This document shows positions 24,793 to 34,209 of a DNA stretch of 64,000 nt, piece by piece. Made by a program: the position numbers and the translations under genes. Source of the stretch: Herbiconiux solani NBRC 106740 (GTDB lineage Bacteria > Actinomycetota > Actinomycetes > Actinomycetales > Microbacteriaceae); assembly GCF_001571005.1 (NCBI RefSeq), contig NZ_BCST01000005.1, positions 351,713 through 415,712 on the forward strand. The letters are read 5' to 3'. The notes below the pieces were generated by a model. The model searched no databases, was not told the origin of the DNA, and saw nothing but the letters and a program-made list of their open reading frames with translations. Every line of letters begins with the position of its first letter. Within the stretch, counting starts at the first letter, position 1.

Positions 24793-25809
24793 TCAGAACG
24801 GCGGCGGGGCGGTGCTCCCGCGCACCACGAGATCGGGCACGAGGCCCACCTCGGGGCGGTCGTCGTCCGAGAGCCGGCCGAGCAGCAGCGCGACCGCGCG
24901 GCGCCCGAGTTCGGGGAAGTCCTGCCGCACCGTGGTCAGGGGCGGCCAGAAGTGCGCCGCCTCCGGGATGTCGTCGAACCCGGCGATGCTCACGTCCCGG
25001 GGCACATCCAGGCCCGCCTCGCGGACGGCGTGGATGAAGCCGAGCGCCATCTGGTCGTTGGCCGAGAAGATGGCCGTGAAGTCCCGCACCCTCAGCAGCT
25101 CGCGCCCCGCGTGGTAGCCGAAGTCGGCGCTCCAGTCGCCGAGGATCGGCGCGGTCGCCGGCAGGTCGCGATCGCTCATCTCGGTCAGGAAGCCGTGCAT
25201 CCTGGCCTCCGCCTCGATCCAGTCCTGGGGTCCGGCGAGATGGTGGATGTGCCGGTGCCCGAGATCGATCAGGTGCCGCGTGGCCAGCCGCGCCCCGGTC
25301 ACCTGGTCGACCGAGAGGGTGTTGCGCGACGCACCCGCACTCTGCAGCGTGACGAACGGCACCGAGAGGTTCAGCTCGTCGAAGGTCTCGAAGACGCGCA
25401 CCTGCGGGGCGAGGATGACCAGACCCTCGACGGCCTGGTCGAGCAGGTGGCCGAGCGCCTGCCCGATCGACTCGGGGTCGGTGGCCTCGAGGTTCACGGT
25501 GTTGACGAAGTAGCCCTCGGCGCGCGCGGCCTGCTCGATGGCCAGGATGCTCGAGGCCGGCCCGTAGTGCGCCGCCTGGTAGGCCACCACCCCGATCGTG
25601 CGGGAGCGGCTGGTGACGAGCACCCGCGCGGCCCGGTTCGGCCGGTACTGCAGGTCGTCCATCACCCGCTGCACGCGGGCCTTCGTCTCGACCCGGATGC
25701 TGGGGTGGTTGTTCAGCACGCGGGAGACGGTCTGGTGCGAGACCCCCGCGATCCGGGCCACGTCGCGGATGCTCGGCGCCCGGGTCACCCGGGTGTCGTC
25801 TTCCGCCAT
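24793..25809 (-). CDS. LacI family transcriptional regulator 1
   Basis: A 338-residue LacI/GalR repressor. The N-terminal helix-turn-helix is PSIRDVARIAGVSHQTVSRVLNNHPSI, followed by the hinge YRPNRAARVLVTSRS and a sugar-binding core ending in the family's TTVRQDFPELGRRAVALLL segment. ATG 25809 has GGAG 7 bases upstream. It lies between the transporter operon and a divergent second LacI gene, both with the same type of operator. It probably represses the transporter and ara genes until a pentose is present. Confidence 0.92.
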   Translation of the reverse strand: MAEDDTRVTRAPSIRDVARIAGVSHQTVSRVLNNHPSIRVETKARVQRVMDDLQYRPNRAARVLVTSRSRTIGVVAYQAAHYGPASSILAIEQAARAEGYFVNTVNLEATDPESIGQALGHLLDQAVEGLVILAPQVRVFETFDELNLSVPFVTLQSAGASRNTLSVDQVTGARLATRHLIDLGHRHIHHLAGPQDWIEAEARMHGFLTEMSDRDLPATAPILGDWSADFGYHAGRELLRVRDFTAIFSANDQMALGFIHAVREAGLDVPRDVSIAGFDDIPEAAHFWPPLTTVRQDFPELGRRAVALLLGRLSDDDRPEVGLVPDLVVRGSTAPPPF

Positions 25810-25879
25810 CTGCCCGCTCCACTCCCGCCGTGCGGCGGAGCACCGCCCGCACCTTTGCGTGACGAGCGCGGACCAGTCA

Positions 25880-25893
25880 TGTGCACGGTCACA
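25880..25893. promoter_or_regulatory. LacI-family operator between the two lacI genes
   Basis: TGTGC-ACGG-TCACA differs by one base from the perfect site at 24686. It lies in the divergent gap between the two regulators, consistent with autoregulation. Confidence 0.6.
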
Positions 25894-25983
25894 TCGCGTT
25901 CGTGAGTCGATTATGTCGCCCGTCGGCGGCGAGCGCGAATGCGGGCTCGCGGGGCGGTGCTGACGGGCGGGGCCCCGTCCCCC

Positions 25984-25989
25984 GATAAT
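25984..25989 (+). promoter_or_regulatory. -10 box of leaderless lacI promoter
   Basis: GATAAT, one base from TATAAT, ends 6 bases before the ATG at 25996. No ribosome site is present. Confidence 0.5.
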
Positions 25990-25995
25990 CATCAG

Positions 25996-27054
25996 ATGAC
26001 TGCAGATCCCGTTCCCCCGGCCCCCGCACGGCGTCAGCGCCCGGCGAACGTGATGGACGTGGCCCGCGCGGCCGGCGTCTCGCACCAGACCGTCTCGCGG
26101 GTGCTGAACGATCACCCGAGCCTGCGGCCGGGCACCCGGCAGCGCGTGCTCGACGCGATGGCCGAGCTCGACTACCGCCCGAACGCCGCCGCCCGGGCGC
26201 TGTCGTCGAACCGGTCGCGGATGATCGGCATCCTCTCGACGGCCGCCGGCGAGTACGGCCCGGCGTCGAGCGTCGCCGCCGTCGAGTCGGCGGCGCGGGC
26301 GCGCGGCTACAGCGTCACGATCGCGAACGCCGACGGCCTCTCCCGGGCCTCGATCGACGAGGCCGTCGACCACCTGGCCGCCCTCTCGGCCGAGGGCCTG
26401 GTCGTCGTGGCGCCGCAGACCCGGGTGCTCGAGACGCTCTCGAAGCGCTCGTTCGGCATCCCGTGGGTGACGCTGCAGGCGGTCGCCGACCCGGATTCCC
26501 CGCACGAGGGGGGCGTCGGATCGGTCGCGCCCGTCGGCCACGGGCGGCCCCTGGACCAGGTCATCGGGGCGCGGCTCGCGACCGCGCACCTGGCCGAGGC
26601 GGGCCACCGCAGAATCGGGCACATCACCGGCCCGGCCGACTGGATCGACGCGGCGCAGCGGGTACGGGGCTTCCGCGAGGAGCTCGCATCGCGCGGGCTG
26701 GACGACGATCTGCTGGCGACCGGGGACTGGAGCGCGGCATCCGGCCACCGGGCGGGGCGGGAGCTGATCGAGCGCGGCGCGACCGCGATCTTCGCGGGCA
26801 ACGACCAGATGGCGCTCGGTGCCCTCGCGGCCGCGGCCGAGGCCGGGCTCGAACCGCCGGCCGAGCTCAGCATCGTGGGCTTCGACGACGTCCCGGAGGC
26901 GGCGTTCTACCGGCCGGCGCTGACGACGGTGCGGCAGGACTTCTCCGAGGCGGGGCGCCGGGCGGTCGCCCTGCTGCTCGGCGAGAGCGAGGTCGCCCCC
27001 TCGGTCGAGCCGGTGCTGATCGTGCGCGGATCGACGGCGCCGCCCGCGCCCTGA
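25996..27054 (+). CDS. LacI family transcriptional regulator 2
   Basis: A 352-residue LacI/GalR repressor related to its divergent neighbour. It has the helix-turn-helix NVMDVARAAGVSHQTVSRVLNDHPSL, the hinge YRPNAAARALSSNRS, and the C-terminal TTVRQDFSEAGRRAVALLLGE. A Gly/Pro/His-rich loop of about 15 residues in the effector domain (DSPHEGGVGSVAPVGHG) is absent from the neighbour, so the ligands may differ. It ends 98 bases before araB, whose promoter carries the shared operator. The leaderless start at 25996 is supported by a GATAAT box. Confidence 0.92.
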   Translation: MTADPVPPAPARRQRPANVMDVARAAGVSHQTVSRVLNDHPSLRPGTRQRVLDAMAELDYRPNAAARALSSNRSRMIGILSTAAGEYGPASSVAAVESAARARGYSVTIANADGLSRASIDEAVDHLAALSAEGLVVVAPQTRVLETLSKRSFGIPWVTLQAVADPDSPHEGGVGSVAPVGHGRPLDQVIGARLATAHLAEAGHRRIGHITGPADWIDAAQRVRGFREELASRGLDDDLLATGDWSAASGHRAGRELIERGATAIFAGNDQMALGALAAAAEAGLEPPAELSIVGFDDVPEAAFYRPALTTVRQDFSEAGRRAVALLLGESEVAPSVEPVLIVRGSTAPPAP

Positions 27055-27067
27055 CCCGACCCGTCGG

Positions 27068-27096
27068 ATGACAGACGGGCGCGGGTGTCGTACACT
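27068..27096 (+). promoter_or_regulatory. Promoter of the araBDA operon
   Basis: ATGACA (27068-27073) and TACACT (27091-27096) are separated by exactly 17 bases and lie 57 bases before the araB start. Transcription would begin near 27103, inside the operator. Confidence 0.6.
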
Positions 27097-27101
27097 TCCG
27101 T

Positions 27102-27127
27102 TGTGATCGATCATGTGATCGCTCACA
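27102..27127. promoter_or_regulatory. Double LacI-type operator at the araB promoter
   Basis: A perfect TGTGA-TCGC-TCACA site (27114-27127) is preceded by an overlapping partial copy, TGTGA-TCGA-TCA (27102-27113). Both cover the predicted transcription start, so a bound repressor would block araBDA. This links araBDA to the transporter and lacI genes. Confidence 0.7.
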
Positions 27128-27152
27128 TGTCGAGCCGAAGGAGTCCCGCCGC

Positions 27153-28925
27153 ATGAGCGAGCCTGTCGTTCCCCTGGGCTCGCCGCCCGCCGAACCGGCT
27201 CGGAGCGGCGCGGCCTGGACCATCCTCGAGGAGCGCACCGCGCTCGGCATCGAGTTCGGCTCGACCCGCATCAAGGCCTGCCTGATCGGCCCCGACGCCG
27301 AGGTGCTCGCCGTCGGCAGCCACGACTGGGAGAACGACTTCGTCGACCGCACCTGGACCTACTCGCTCGACGACGTCTGGTCGGGCGTGCAGGCGGCGCA
27401 CGCGGCGCTCGTCTCCGACGCCGAGGAGCGGTACGGCGTGCGCCCCACCGGCTACGGCTCGATCGGCATCTCGGCGATGATGCACGGCTACCTGGCCTTC
27501 GACGGCGACGACGAGCTGCTCGTGCCCTTCCGCACCTGGCGCAACACGACCACGGGCCCCGCCTCCGCCGAGCTCGGCGCCCTCTTCGGCGTCTCGATCC
27601 CGCTGCGCTGGTCGATCGCCCACCTGCACCAGGCCGTGCTCGACCACGAGCCGCACGTGCCGCGCATCCGTCACCTGACCACCCTCGCCGGGTACGTGCA
27701 CGAGCGACTCACCGGCCGGCGCGTGCTCGGGGTCGGCGACGCCTCGGGGATGTTCCCGATCGACCCCGCGACCGGCGGCTTCGACACCGATCTGATCGCG
27801 CGCTACGACGAGCTCGTTGCGTCGAGCGCCCCCGGGCTCGATCTCGCCGCACTGCTGCCCGACGTGCTCGTCGCGGGCGAGGCGGCCGGCGAGCTGACCG
27901 CCGAGGGCGCGCTGCTGCTCGACCCGTCTGGGCTCCTCCGCCCCGGATCGCTGTTCTGCCCGCCCGAAGGGGATGCGGGAACCGGGATGGTCGCGACCTG
28001 CTCGGTCGCGCCCCGCACCGGCAACGTGAGCGCCGGAACCAGCATCTTCGCGATGGTCGTGCTCGAGCATCCGCTCTCCCGCCCGCACGACGAGATCGAC
28101 GTGGTGACCACCCCCGCCGGAGACCCGGTGGCGATGGTGCACTGCAACAACGGCGCGAGCGAGCTGGCCGCGTGGGCCGGGCTGTTCACCCGGTTCGTGG
28201 AGGTGGGGCGGGAGGGCGCCGGGCAGGGAGGCGCCGGGCAGGCGGCCTCCGGAGGCTCGGCTCACGGCGACCGGTCTGCAGTCGCCGACGGTGACGCCGT
28301 CTTCGACATCCTGTTCCGCGAGGCCCTCGCCGGCGACGCGGATGCCGGCGGCCTGCTCGCCTACAACCACCTCGCGGGAGAACCGATCGCCGGCCTCGAC
28401 GAAGGCCGGCCCCTCGTCGTCCGCACGCCGGACAGCCGCTTCACGCTCGGCAACTTCATGCGCGCCCAGCTCTACGGCGTCTTCGGCACGCTCGCCCTCG
28501 GCATGCGGGTGCTCGACTCCGAGGGCGTGGCCCTCGACCGGATGTTCGCCCACGGCGGCCTCTTCCGCACCGCGGGCGTGGCCCAGCGGTTCCTCGCCGG
28601 TGCGCTCGGCGCTCCGGTCGCCGTGAACCGCACCGCCTCGGAGGGCGGGGCGTGGGGCATGGCCGTGCTCGCCGGGTTCGCGGCGGCGAAGTCCGCCGAG
28701 GCCGACGCCGCAGCCGCTTCCGGCTCGGCCCCCGCATCCGGCTCGGCCACGAGCCTCGACCGCTACCTGCACGAGACCGTCTTCGTGCGCGCCGACTCCA
28801 CCGTCGTCGACCCCGACCCGGCCGACGTCGCCGGGTTCGCCGCCTACCTCGACCGCTACCGCGACGGGCTCGCCGTCGAGCGCGCCGCCGTCCTCGCCCT
28901 GCCCCTGGAAGGAGCATCCTCGTGA
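27153..28925 (+). CDS. araB: Ribulokinase (FGGY family)
   Basis: A 590-residue FGGY carbohydrate kinase that phosphorylates L-ribulose at O5. The N-terminal nucleotide loop is [15 protein letters not shown] (residues 32-46). The second phosphate loop is [33 protein letters not shown] and [13 protein letters not shown] complete the C-terminal domain. It is longer than usual because of a Gly/Gln/Ala insert ([15 protein letters not shown]) near residue 355 and a Ser/Ala segment near 530. AGCCGAAGGAG precedes ATG 27153. It overlaps araD as GTGA and leads the arabinose operon, which justifies ribulokinase over xylulokinase. Confidence 0.92.
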   Translation: MSEPVVPLGSPPAEPARSGAAWTILEERTALGIEFGSTRIKACLIGPDAEVLAVGSHDWENDFVDRTWTYSLDDVWSGVQAAHAALVSDAEERYGVRPTGYGSIGISAMMHGYLAFDGDDELLVPFRTWRNTTTGPASAELGALFGVSIPLRWSIAHLHQAVLDHEPHVPRIRHLTTLAGYVHERLTGRRVLGVGDASGMFPIDPATGGFDTDLIARYDELVASSAPGLDLAALLPDVLVAGEAAGELTAEGALLLDPSGLLRPGSLFCPPEGDAGTGMVATCSVAPRTGNVSAGTSIFAMVVLEHPLSRPHDEIDVVTTPAGDPVAMVHCNNGASELAAWAGLFTRFVEVGREGAGQGGAGQAASGGSAHGDRSAVADGDAVFDILFREALAGDADAGGLLAYNHLAGEPIAGLDEGRPLVVRTPDSRFTLGNFMRAQLYGVFGTLALGMRVLDSEGVALDRMFAHGGLFRTAGVAQRFLAGALGAPVAVNRTASEGGAWGMAVLAGFAAAKSAEADAAAASGSAPASGSATSLDRYLHETVFVRADSTVVDPDPADVAGFAAYLDRYRDGLAVERAAVLALPLEGASS

Positions 28926-29698
28926 CCGACGCCCCCCGCGCCGACAGCCCCGGCGACCCCGCGACCGGCACCGCCGACGCCGTCACCGCCGACCTCACCT
29001 CGCCCGAGCTCCGCGACGCCATCGAGCGCACGCGCGAAGACGTCGCGAGCCTGCACGCCGAGCTCGTCCGCTACGGGCTCGTGGTCTGGACAGGCGGCAA
29101 CGTCTCCGGCCGCGTGCCCGGCGCCGATCTCTTCGTGATCAAGCCCTCCGGCGTGATGTACGACCAGCTGCGCGCCGACAACATGATCCTCTGCACGCTC
29201 GACGGCCAGGTCGTCGAGGGCACCCCCGGCTCGGAGCGCTCCCCCTCGAGCGACACGGCCGCGCACGCCTACGTGTACCGCAACATGACCGAGGTGGGCG
29301 GGGTCGTGCACACGCACTCCCCCTACGCCGTGGCGTGGGCGGCGTTCGGCGAGCCGATCCCCTGCGTCACGACCGCCATGGCCGACGAGTTCGGCGGCGA
29401 CATCCCGATCGGCCCGTTCGCGATCATCGGCGACGACTCGATCGGCCGCGGCATCGTCGAGACGCTCTCCGGCCACCGCTCGCGCGCCGTGCTGATGAAG
29501 AACCACGGACCGTTCACGATCGGCCGCGACGCCCGCGACGCCGTCAAGGCCGCCGTGATGGTCGAGGACGTCGCCCGCTCGGTGCACTACTCGCGCCAGC
29601 TCGGCACCCCGGCCCCGATCGAACCGGCCGCCATCGACTCCCTCTTCAACCGCTACCAGAATGTCTACGGACAAGAGCCGACAGGATCCCTCACGTGA
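28922..29698 (+). CDS. araD: L-ribulose-5-phosphate 4-epimerase
   Basis: A 258-residue zinc class II aldolase-family epimerase that makes D-xylulose 5-phosphate from L-ribulose 5-phosphate. Visible motifs are [24 protein letters not shown], the acidic [13 protein letters not shown], and the zinc ligands [17 protein letters not shown]. The first 25 residues are a variable Ala/Asp/Pro-rich extension. GTG at 28922 overlaps the araB stop, and the gene's stop overlaps the araA start, showing translational coupling through the operon. Confidence 0.93.
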   Translation: MTDAPRADSPGDPATGTADAVTADLTSPELRDAIERTREDVASLHAELVRYGLVVWTGGNVSGRVPGADLFVIKPSGVMYDQLRADNMILCTLDGQVVEGTPGSERSPSSDTAAHAYVYRNMTEVGGVVHTHSPYAVAWAAFGEPIPCVTTAMADEFGGDIPIGPFAIIGDDSIGRGIVETLSGHRSRAVLMKNHGPFTIGRDARDAVKAAVMVEDVARSVHYSRQLGTPAPIEPAAIDSLFNRYQNVYGQEPTGSLT

Positions 29699-31218
29699 GC
29701 ACGCTCAGCACCGACCTCAGCCCCTACGAGATCTGGTTCTTCACCGGAAGCCAGAACCTCTACGGCGACGAGACCCTCCGCCAGGTCGCCGAGCAGTCGC
29801 AGGTGATCGCCTCGACCATCGACTCCGCCGACGCCGTGCCGGTGCGGATCGTCTGGAAGCCGGTCCTGAAGGACAGCGAGTCCATCCGCCGCGCCGCCCT
29901 CGACGCGAACGCCGACGACCGCGTCATCGGCGTGATCGCCTGGATGCACACCTTCAGCCCCGCGAAGATGTGGATCGCCGGTCTCGACGCGCTCACCAAG
30001 CCGCTGCTGCACCTGCACACCCAGGCCAACGTCGAACTGCCCTACGCCGAGATCGACTTCGACTTCATGAACCTCAACCAGGCCGCGCACGGCGACCGGG
30101 AGTTCGGCTACATCCAGACCCGGCTCGGCGTCGCGCGTAAGACCGTCGTCGGTCACGCCACGAACCCGCTGGTGCAGAAGCAGATCGCCGACTGGTCGCG
30201 TGCGGCCGCCGGCTGGCAGGCCACCAAGACGCTCAAGCTCGCCCGCTTCGGCGACAACATGCGCTACGTCGCCGTCACCGAGGGCGACAAGACCGAGGCC
30301 GAGCTGCGGTTCGGCGTTCAGGTCAACACCTGGGGCGTCAACGAGCTGGCGGATGCGGTGGCCCGGTTCGAGGGCGACACCGCGGCGGTCGACGCCCTCG
30401 TCACCGAGTACGAGGAGCAGTACGACGTCGTGCCCGAGCTCCGCGCGGGCGGCGAGCGCCACCAGTCGCTCCGCGACGGCGCGGCGATCGAGCTCGGCCT
30501 CCGCTCCTTCCTCGAGGAGGGCGGCTTCGGCGCCTTCACCACGAGCTTCGAAGACCTGGGGTCGCTCAAGCAGCTGCCCGGGCTCGCCGTGCAGCGCCTG
30601 ATGGCCGAGGGTTACGGCTTCGGCGCCGAGGGTGACTGGAAGACCGCGATCCTGGTGCGGGCGGCGAACGTGATGGGCTCGGGCCTGCCCGGCGGCGCCT
30701 CGCTGATGGAGGACTACACCTACGACCTGGTCGAGGGTGCCGAGACGATCCTCGGCGCGCACATGCTCGAGGTGAGCCCGTCGCTCACGACCGCGCGCCC
30801 GACGCTCGAGATCCACGAGCTCGGCATCGGCGGCAAGGACGACCCGGTGCGCCTGGTCTTCACGGCCGACCCCGGCCCGGCCGTCGTCGTCGCGCTCAGC
30901 GACATGCGCGACCGCTTCCGCCTCGTCGCCAACGTCGTCGAGGTCGTCGAGCCCCGCGCACCGCTGCCGAACCTGCCGGTCGGCCGCGCGGTCTGGCGAC
31001 CCGAGCCCTCGTTCGCCGTCTCGGCCGCCGCCTGGCTCACCGCCGGCGCCGCGCACCACACGGTGATGTCGACCGCGGTCGGCATCGACGTGTTCGAAGA
31101 CTTCGCGGCCATCGCGAAGACCGAGCTGCTGCGCATCGACGCCGACACCACGCTCCGCGGCTTCCAGAACGAGGTGCGCTGGAACCAGGCCTACTACCGT
31201 CTCGCCCAGGGGTTCTGA
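29695..31218 (+). CDS. araA: L-arabinose isomerase
   Basis: A 507-residue enzyme that converts L-arabinose to L-ribulose. It begins with the family's [21 protein letters not shown] and has the metal ligands expected for AraA: the Glu in [11 protein letters not shown], the Glu in HMLEVSPSL, the His in [10 protein letters not shown] and the His pair in [12 protein letters not shown]. Length is normal. GTG at 29695 overlaps the araD stop by 4 bases. The order araB-araD-araA with a LacI repressor matches actinobacterial arabinose operons. Confidence 0.96.
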   Translation: MSTLSTDLSPYEIWFFTGSQNLYGDETLRQVAEQSQVIASTIDSADAVPVRIVWKPVLKDSESIRRAALDANADDRVIGVIAWMHTFSPAKMWIAGLDALTKPLLHLHTQANVELPYAEIDFDFMNLNQAAHGDREFGYIQTRLGVARKTVVGHATNPLVQKQIADWSRAAAGWQATKTLKLARFGDNMRYVAVTEGDKTEAELRFGVQVNTWGVNELADAVARFEGDTAAVDALVTEYEEQYDVVPELRAGGERHQSLRDGAAIELGLRSFLEEGGFGAFTTSFEDLGSLKQLPGLAVQRLMAEGYGFGAEGDWKTAILVRAANVMGSGLPGGASLMEDYTYDLVEGAETILGAHMLEVSPSLTTARPTLEIHELGIGGKDDPVRLVFTADPGPAVVVALSDMRDRFRLVANVVEVVEPRAPLPNLPVGRAVWRPEPSFAVSAAAWLTAGAAHHTVMSTAVGIDVFEDFAAIAKTELLRIDADTTLRGFQNEVRWNQAYYRLAQGF

Positions 31219-32145
31219 GTGACTCGGCCGCTCTCCGGCGACCAGCTCGAACTCGTCTCCGACGGGTACCGGGCCACGGTCGCGACCGTCGGGGCCACCC
31301 TCCGGCGGCTCAGCCACGACGGGCGCGACCTCGTGCTCCCGTTCGAGGCCGACGAGCTGCGGCCGAACTACCGCGGTGCCGTGCTGGCGCCGTGGCCCAA
31401 CAGGGTGGTCGACGGCCGGTACCGGTTCGCCGGGGTCGACCACCAGCTGGCGCTGACCGAGCCCTCGCGTGGGCACGCCCTGCACGGGCTGGTCAGCTGG
31501 CTCGAGTTCGAGGTCGTCGAGACGGCTCCGGATGCGGTGACGCTCCGCACCGGCATCCCCGCGCAGGCCGGGTACCCGTTCCCGCTCGAGGTCTCGGTCG
31601 CTTACCGGCTCGACTCCGATGGGCTGACGACCGTCGTCTCGGCGACGAATGTCGGCGACGCACCGGCCCCGTACGGAACCGGGCCGCATCCGTATCTCGT
31701 GGGCGGCGAGGGCCGCGTCGACGACTGGACCCTGCGGCTGCCGGCGCGGATCGTGGTCGACATCGTCGGCGAGCGCCTGCTGCCCGGGCGCACACGAAGC
31801 GTCGGCGAGGGGGACGGAGAACTCGACTTCCGGGTTCCGCGCCCCGTGGGCACGACCTTCATCGACCACGCCTTCGGCGGCCTCGAACCGGATGCGGACG
31901 GCGTGACCACGGTGACGGTCACCGATCGCGCGGGGTCGGGCGCCGGCATCCGCTGGGAGACGGGACTCCCCTGGGTGCAGGTGCACACCGCCGACCTGCC
32001 GGACGAGGGGCCGGGGGCCGGGCGCCGCGGGCTCGCGGTCGAGCCGATGACCTGCCCGCCGGACGCCTTCAACTCGGCTGAGGACCTGATCGTGCTGGAG
32101 CCGGGGGCGACCGCGACCCGGTCGTGGACGGTGTTCGCGGTCTAG
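31219..32145 (+). CDS. Aldose 1-epimerase family protein
   Basis: A 308-residue galactose-mutarotase-like protein. Motifs include GATLRRLSHDGRDLVLPF, APWPNRVVDGRYRF, the His of GHALHGLVSWLEF, PYGTGPHPYLVGG, and the late Glu in LAVEPMTCPPDAFN. It interconverts sugar anomers, here probably those of arabinose. GTG 31219 directly follows the araA stop codon with no gap, so it is the last gene of the ara operon. It ends 10 bases before the convergent dehydrogenase gene. Confidence 0.9.
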   Translation: MTRPLSGDQLELVSDGYRATVATVGATLRRLSHDGRDLVLPFEADELRPNYRGAVLAPWPNRVVDGRYRFAGVDHQLALTEPSRGHALHGLVSWLEFEVVETAPDAVTLRTGIPAQAGYPFPLEVSVAYRLDSDGLTTVVSATNVGDAPAPYGTGPHPYLVGGEGRVDDWTLRLPARIVVDIVGERLLPGRTRSVGEGDGELDFRVPRPVGTTFIDHAFGGLEPDADGVTTVTVTDRAGSGAGIRWETGLPWVQVHTADLPDEGPGAGRRGLAVEPMTCPPDAFNSAEDLIVLEPGATATRSWTVFAV

Positions 32146-32155
32146 ATCGCCACCC

Positions 32156-33169
32156 CTACGGCCGGATGACCGCCTTGATGCAGCCGCTGTCGGCGACGGC
32201 GGCGAGCGCCTCGGCGTAGTGCTCGAGGTCGAAGGTGTGCGTGATCATGCCTTCGGTGTCGATCCGCCCGCTGCGGAGCGCCGCCAGAGAGCGGTCGAAC
32301 GAGAACTGCTGCGCGAACGAGCCCTTGATCGTCAACTCGCGCCGGAAGACCTCGTACGGCAGGATCGGCAGCTCGGCGTTCTCGCCGGTCATCCCGTAGA
32401 CGAAGATCGTGCCGCCGGTGCGGGTCAGCTCGATCGCGTGCTGCAGCACCGGGATGGCGCCGGTCGCGTCGATCACGACGTCGAAGCCGACGCCGCCTGA
32501 GAGCGCCAGGAGGTCGGCGGTCGCATCCGTGCCGCGCTCCACCTGCACCGTGCGGTCGGCGCCGTGGGCGGCGGCGAACTCGAGCTTGGCCCGGGTGGGA
32601 GCGGCCACGGTCACCGATCCGGCGCCGGAGGCCCTGAGCAGCTGGGCGAGCAGCAGTCCCGTCGGCCCGGCGCCGAACAGCAGCACGTCGGCGCCCGGCG
32701 TGAGCGCGAGCACGTCGAGGCCGTGCACCACGCACGCCGCCGGCTCGGCGAAGACGGCGACCTCGGGGTCGAGGTCGTTCACCACGAAGCACCGGTCGGC
32801 CGAGGCGATCACGTACTCGGCGAACCCGCCCGGGGCGTTGACGCCCTGCGCGAGCAGGTACCGGCAGAACGCGGGGCGGGCCCGGCGGCACTCGTCGCAG
32901 TGCCCGCAGGCCGCGGTGTTGTCGAAGGTGACGCGGTCGCCCGGTTCGAGGCCGGCCACCTCCGCACCCCGCTCGACGACCTCGCCCACGATCTCGTGCC
33001 CCGGGATGAGCGGGTAGGTCGGCCCGAACTCCCCGTCGTGCAGGTGCAGGTCGGTGCCGCAGACCCCGGCGACGATCACGCGGATCAGCACCTCGCGGGG
33101 GCCGGGGACGGGGGTCGGGATCTCGGCGAGGGAGAAGCGGCCGGGCTCGTCGTAGACGATGGCTTTCAT
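32156..33169 (-). CDS. Zinc-dependent alcohol/polyol dehydrogenase (MDR family) 1
   Basis: A 337-residue medium-chain dehydrogenase. The catalytic zinc site is VCGTDLHLHDGEF and GHEIVGEV. The structural zinc has CGHCDECRRARPAFC, four Cys. The Rossmann loop is LLFGAGPTGLLLAQLL. It resembles sorbitol, threonine and L-iditol dehydrogenases and should oxidise a polyol or sugar alcohol with NAD(P). It is the last gene of a leftward operon with an SDR, an FGGY kinase and a phosphotriesterase-like lactonase. ATG 33169 is preceded by GAAAGGCCCC; the next gene upstream ends 20 bases away. Confidence 0.88.
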   Translation of the reverse strand: MKAIVYDEPGRFSLAEIPTPVPGPREVLIRVIVAGVCGTDLHLHDGEFGPTYPLIPGHEIVGEVVERGAEVAGLEPGDRVTFDNTAACGHCDECRRARPAFCRYLLAQGVNAPGGFAEYVIASADRCFVVNDLDPEVAVFAEPAACVVHGLDVLALTPGADVLLFGAGPTGLLLAQLLRASGAGSVTVAAPTRAKLEFAAAHGADRTVQVERGTDATADLLALSGGVGFDVVIDATGAIPVLQHAIELTRTGGTIFVYGMTGENAELPILPYEVFRRELTIKGSFAQQFSFDRSLAALRSGRIDTEGMITHTFDLEHYAEALAAVADSGCIKAVIRP

Positions 33170-33189
33170 GTTCTGAGGGGCCTTTCGGG

Positions 33190-34209
33190 TCAGGCGGGCA
33201 TGGCGAGCAGCCGTCGGCCGTTCGCGATGGTGATGAGCTGGTAGTCGTCGTCGTCGAGCAGGGCGCGGACGCGGGGCAGGAAGCGCTCGGGCAGGTAGGC
33301 GAGGCCCGGCATCCCGCGGTAGGCGCGGTACCGGGTGCGGCGCGCGACGTCGCCGCCGAGCAGCAGGCGCGCAGCCCCTCCCGCCTCGACGACCCGCACG
33401 AGGCAGTCGAGGATCGCGGAGTCCGGGGCGTCCTTGTGCCGCGCCATCCCGTCGTAACCGAGGTACGCGCCGCGCGCGGCGAGCTCGGCGTGCAGCCCCG
33501 GGTCGAGATTGCGGTCGGCGTGGGCGAGCACGACCCGGCCGGCGGCGACACCCTGGGCGTCGAGCCGGTCGAGCACCTCGTGGGCCGCCGAACCGAAGTC
33601 GAGGTGCACCATCACCGCGCATCCGGTCGCCGCACTCGTCGCGGCCGCGGCCTCGAGCACGCGCGACTCGAAGTCGCCGATGGCCCAGTAGCGGATGCCG
33701 GCCTTGACGATGCCGGCCCGGATGGCGGAGCCGTCGGGTGCGGTCGCCGCCGCCCCGCCGTCGAGCCGGAAGCCGGCCCGGACGTCGTCGGTGAAGAGCC
33801 TCGTCAGCTGCTCGACGGACCGGCCGAGCAGCGGATGCCCGGAGCCGTAATGGCCGCCGTGGTGGGCGCCCGTGGTGTGCACGACGGCGAGTCCGGTGGC
33901 CGCGCTGATGCGGGCCGTCGCCTCGACGTCGCGGCCGAGCCCGGTCGGGGTCGCGTCGACGATCGCGCCGACGTCGGCCTCGGCCAGGGAGCGGGCTTCG
34001 AGACCGGAGAGCTCCTCGTCGTCGAGCTCGTCGCCCGGGAGGAGCGGCGAGACCTGGAACAGGTGCTCGTGGTAGTCGAGCACGCCGAGTCGGCCGGGCT
34101 CCACGTCACCGAGGACGGTGCGGACGACGGAGCCGGGCGCCGGGGCGGCGGCGGATGCGCGGGAGGCCGCGTCGGTGGCGCCGGGCGGGCGGGTGACGTC
34201 CGCCGTCAC
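33190..34209 (-). CDS. Phosphotriesterase-family lactonase/hydrolase
   Basis: A 339-residue metal-dependent hydrolase of the phosphotriesterase family. It has the H-x-H strand LGVLDYHEHLFQVSP, the bridging Lys in GIVKAGIRYWAIG, His residues in VMVHLDFGSAAH and VVLAHADRN, and the Asp in LLLGGDVARRTRYRAY. Members in sugar operons often open lactones or phospholactones. GTG 34209 overlaps the kinase stop as GTGA. The first 25 residues are an Ala/Ser/Pro-rich lead. Here it may open a lactone made by one of the dehydrogenases; the substrate is unknown. Confidence 0.85.
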   Translation of the reverse strand: MTADVTRPPGATDAASRASAAAPAPGSVVRTVLGDVEPGRLGVLDYHEHLFQVSPLLPGDELDDEELSGLEARSLAEADVGAIVDATPTGLGRDVEATARISAATGLAVVHTTGAHHGGHYGSGHPLLGRSVEQLTRLFTDDVRAGFRLDGGAAATAPDGSAIRAGIVKAGIRYWAIGDFESRVLEAAAATSAATGCAVMVHLDFGSAAHEVLDRLDAQGVAAGRVVLAHADRNLDPGLHAELAARGAYLGYDGMARHKDAPDSAILDCLVRVVEAGGAARLLLGGDVARRTRYRAYRGMPGLAYLPERFLPRVRALLDDDDYQLITIANGRRLLAMPA

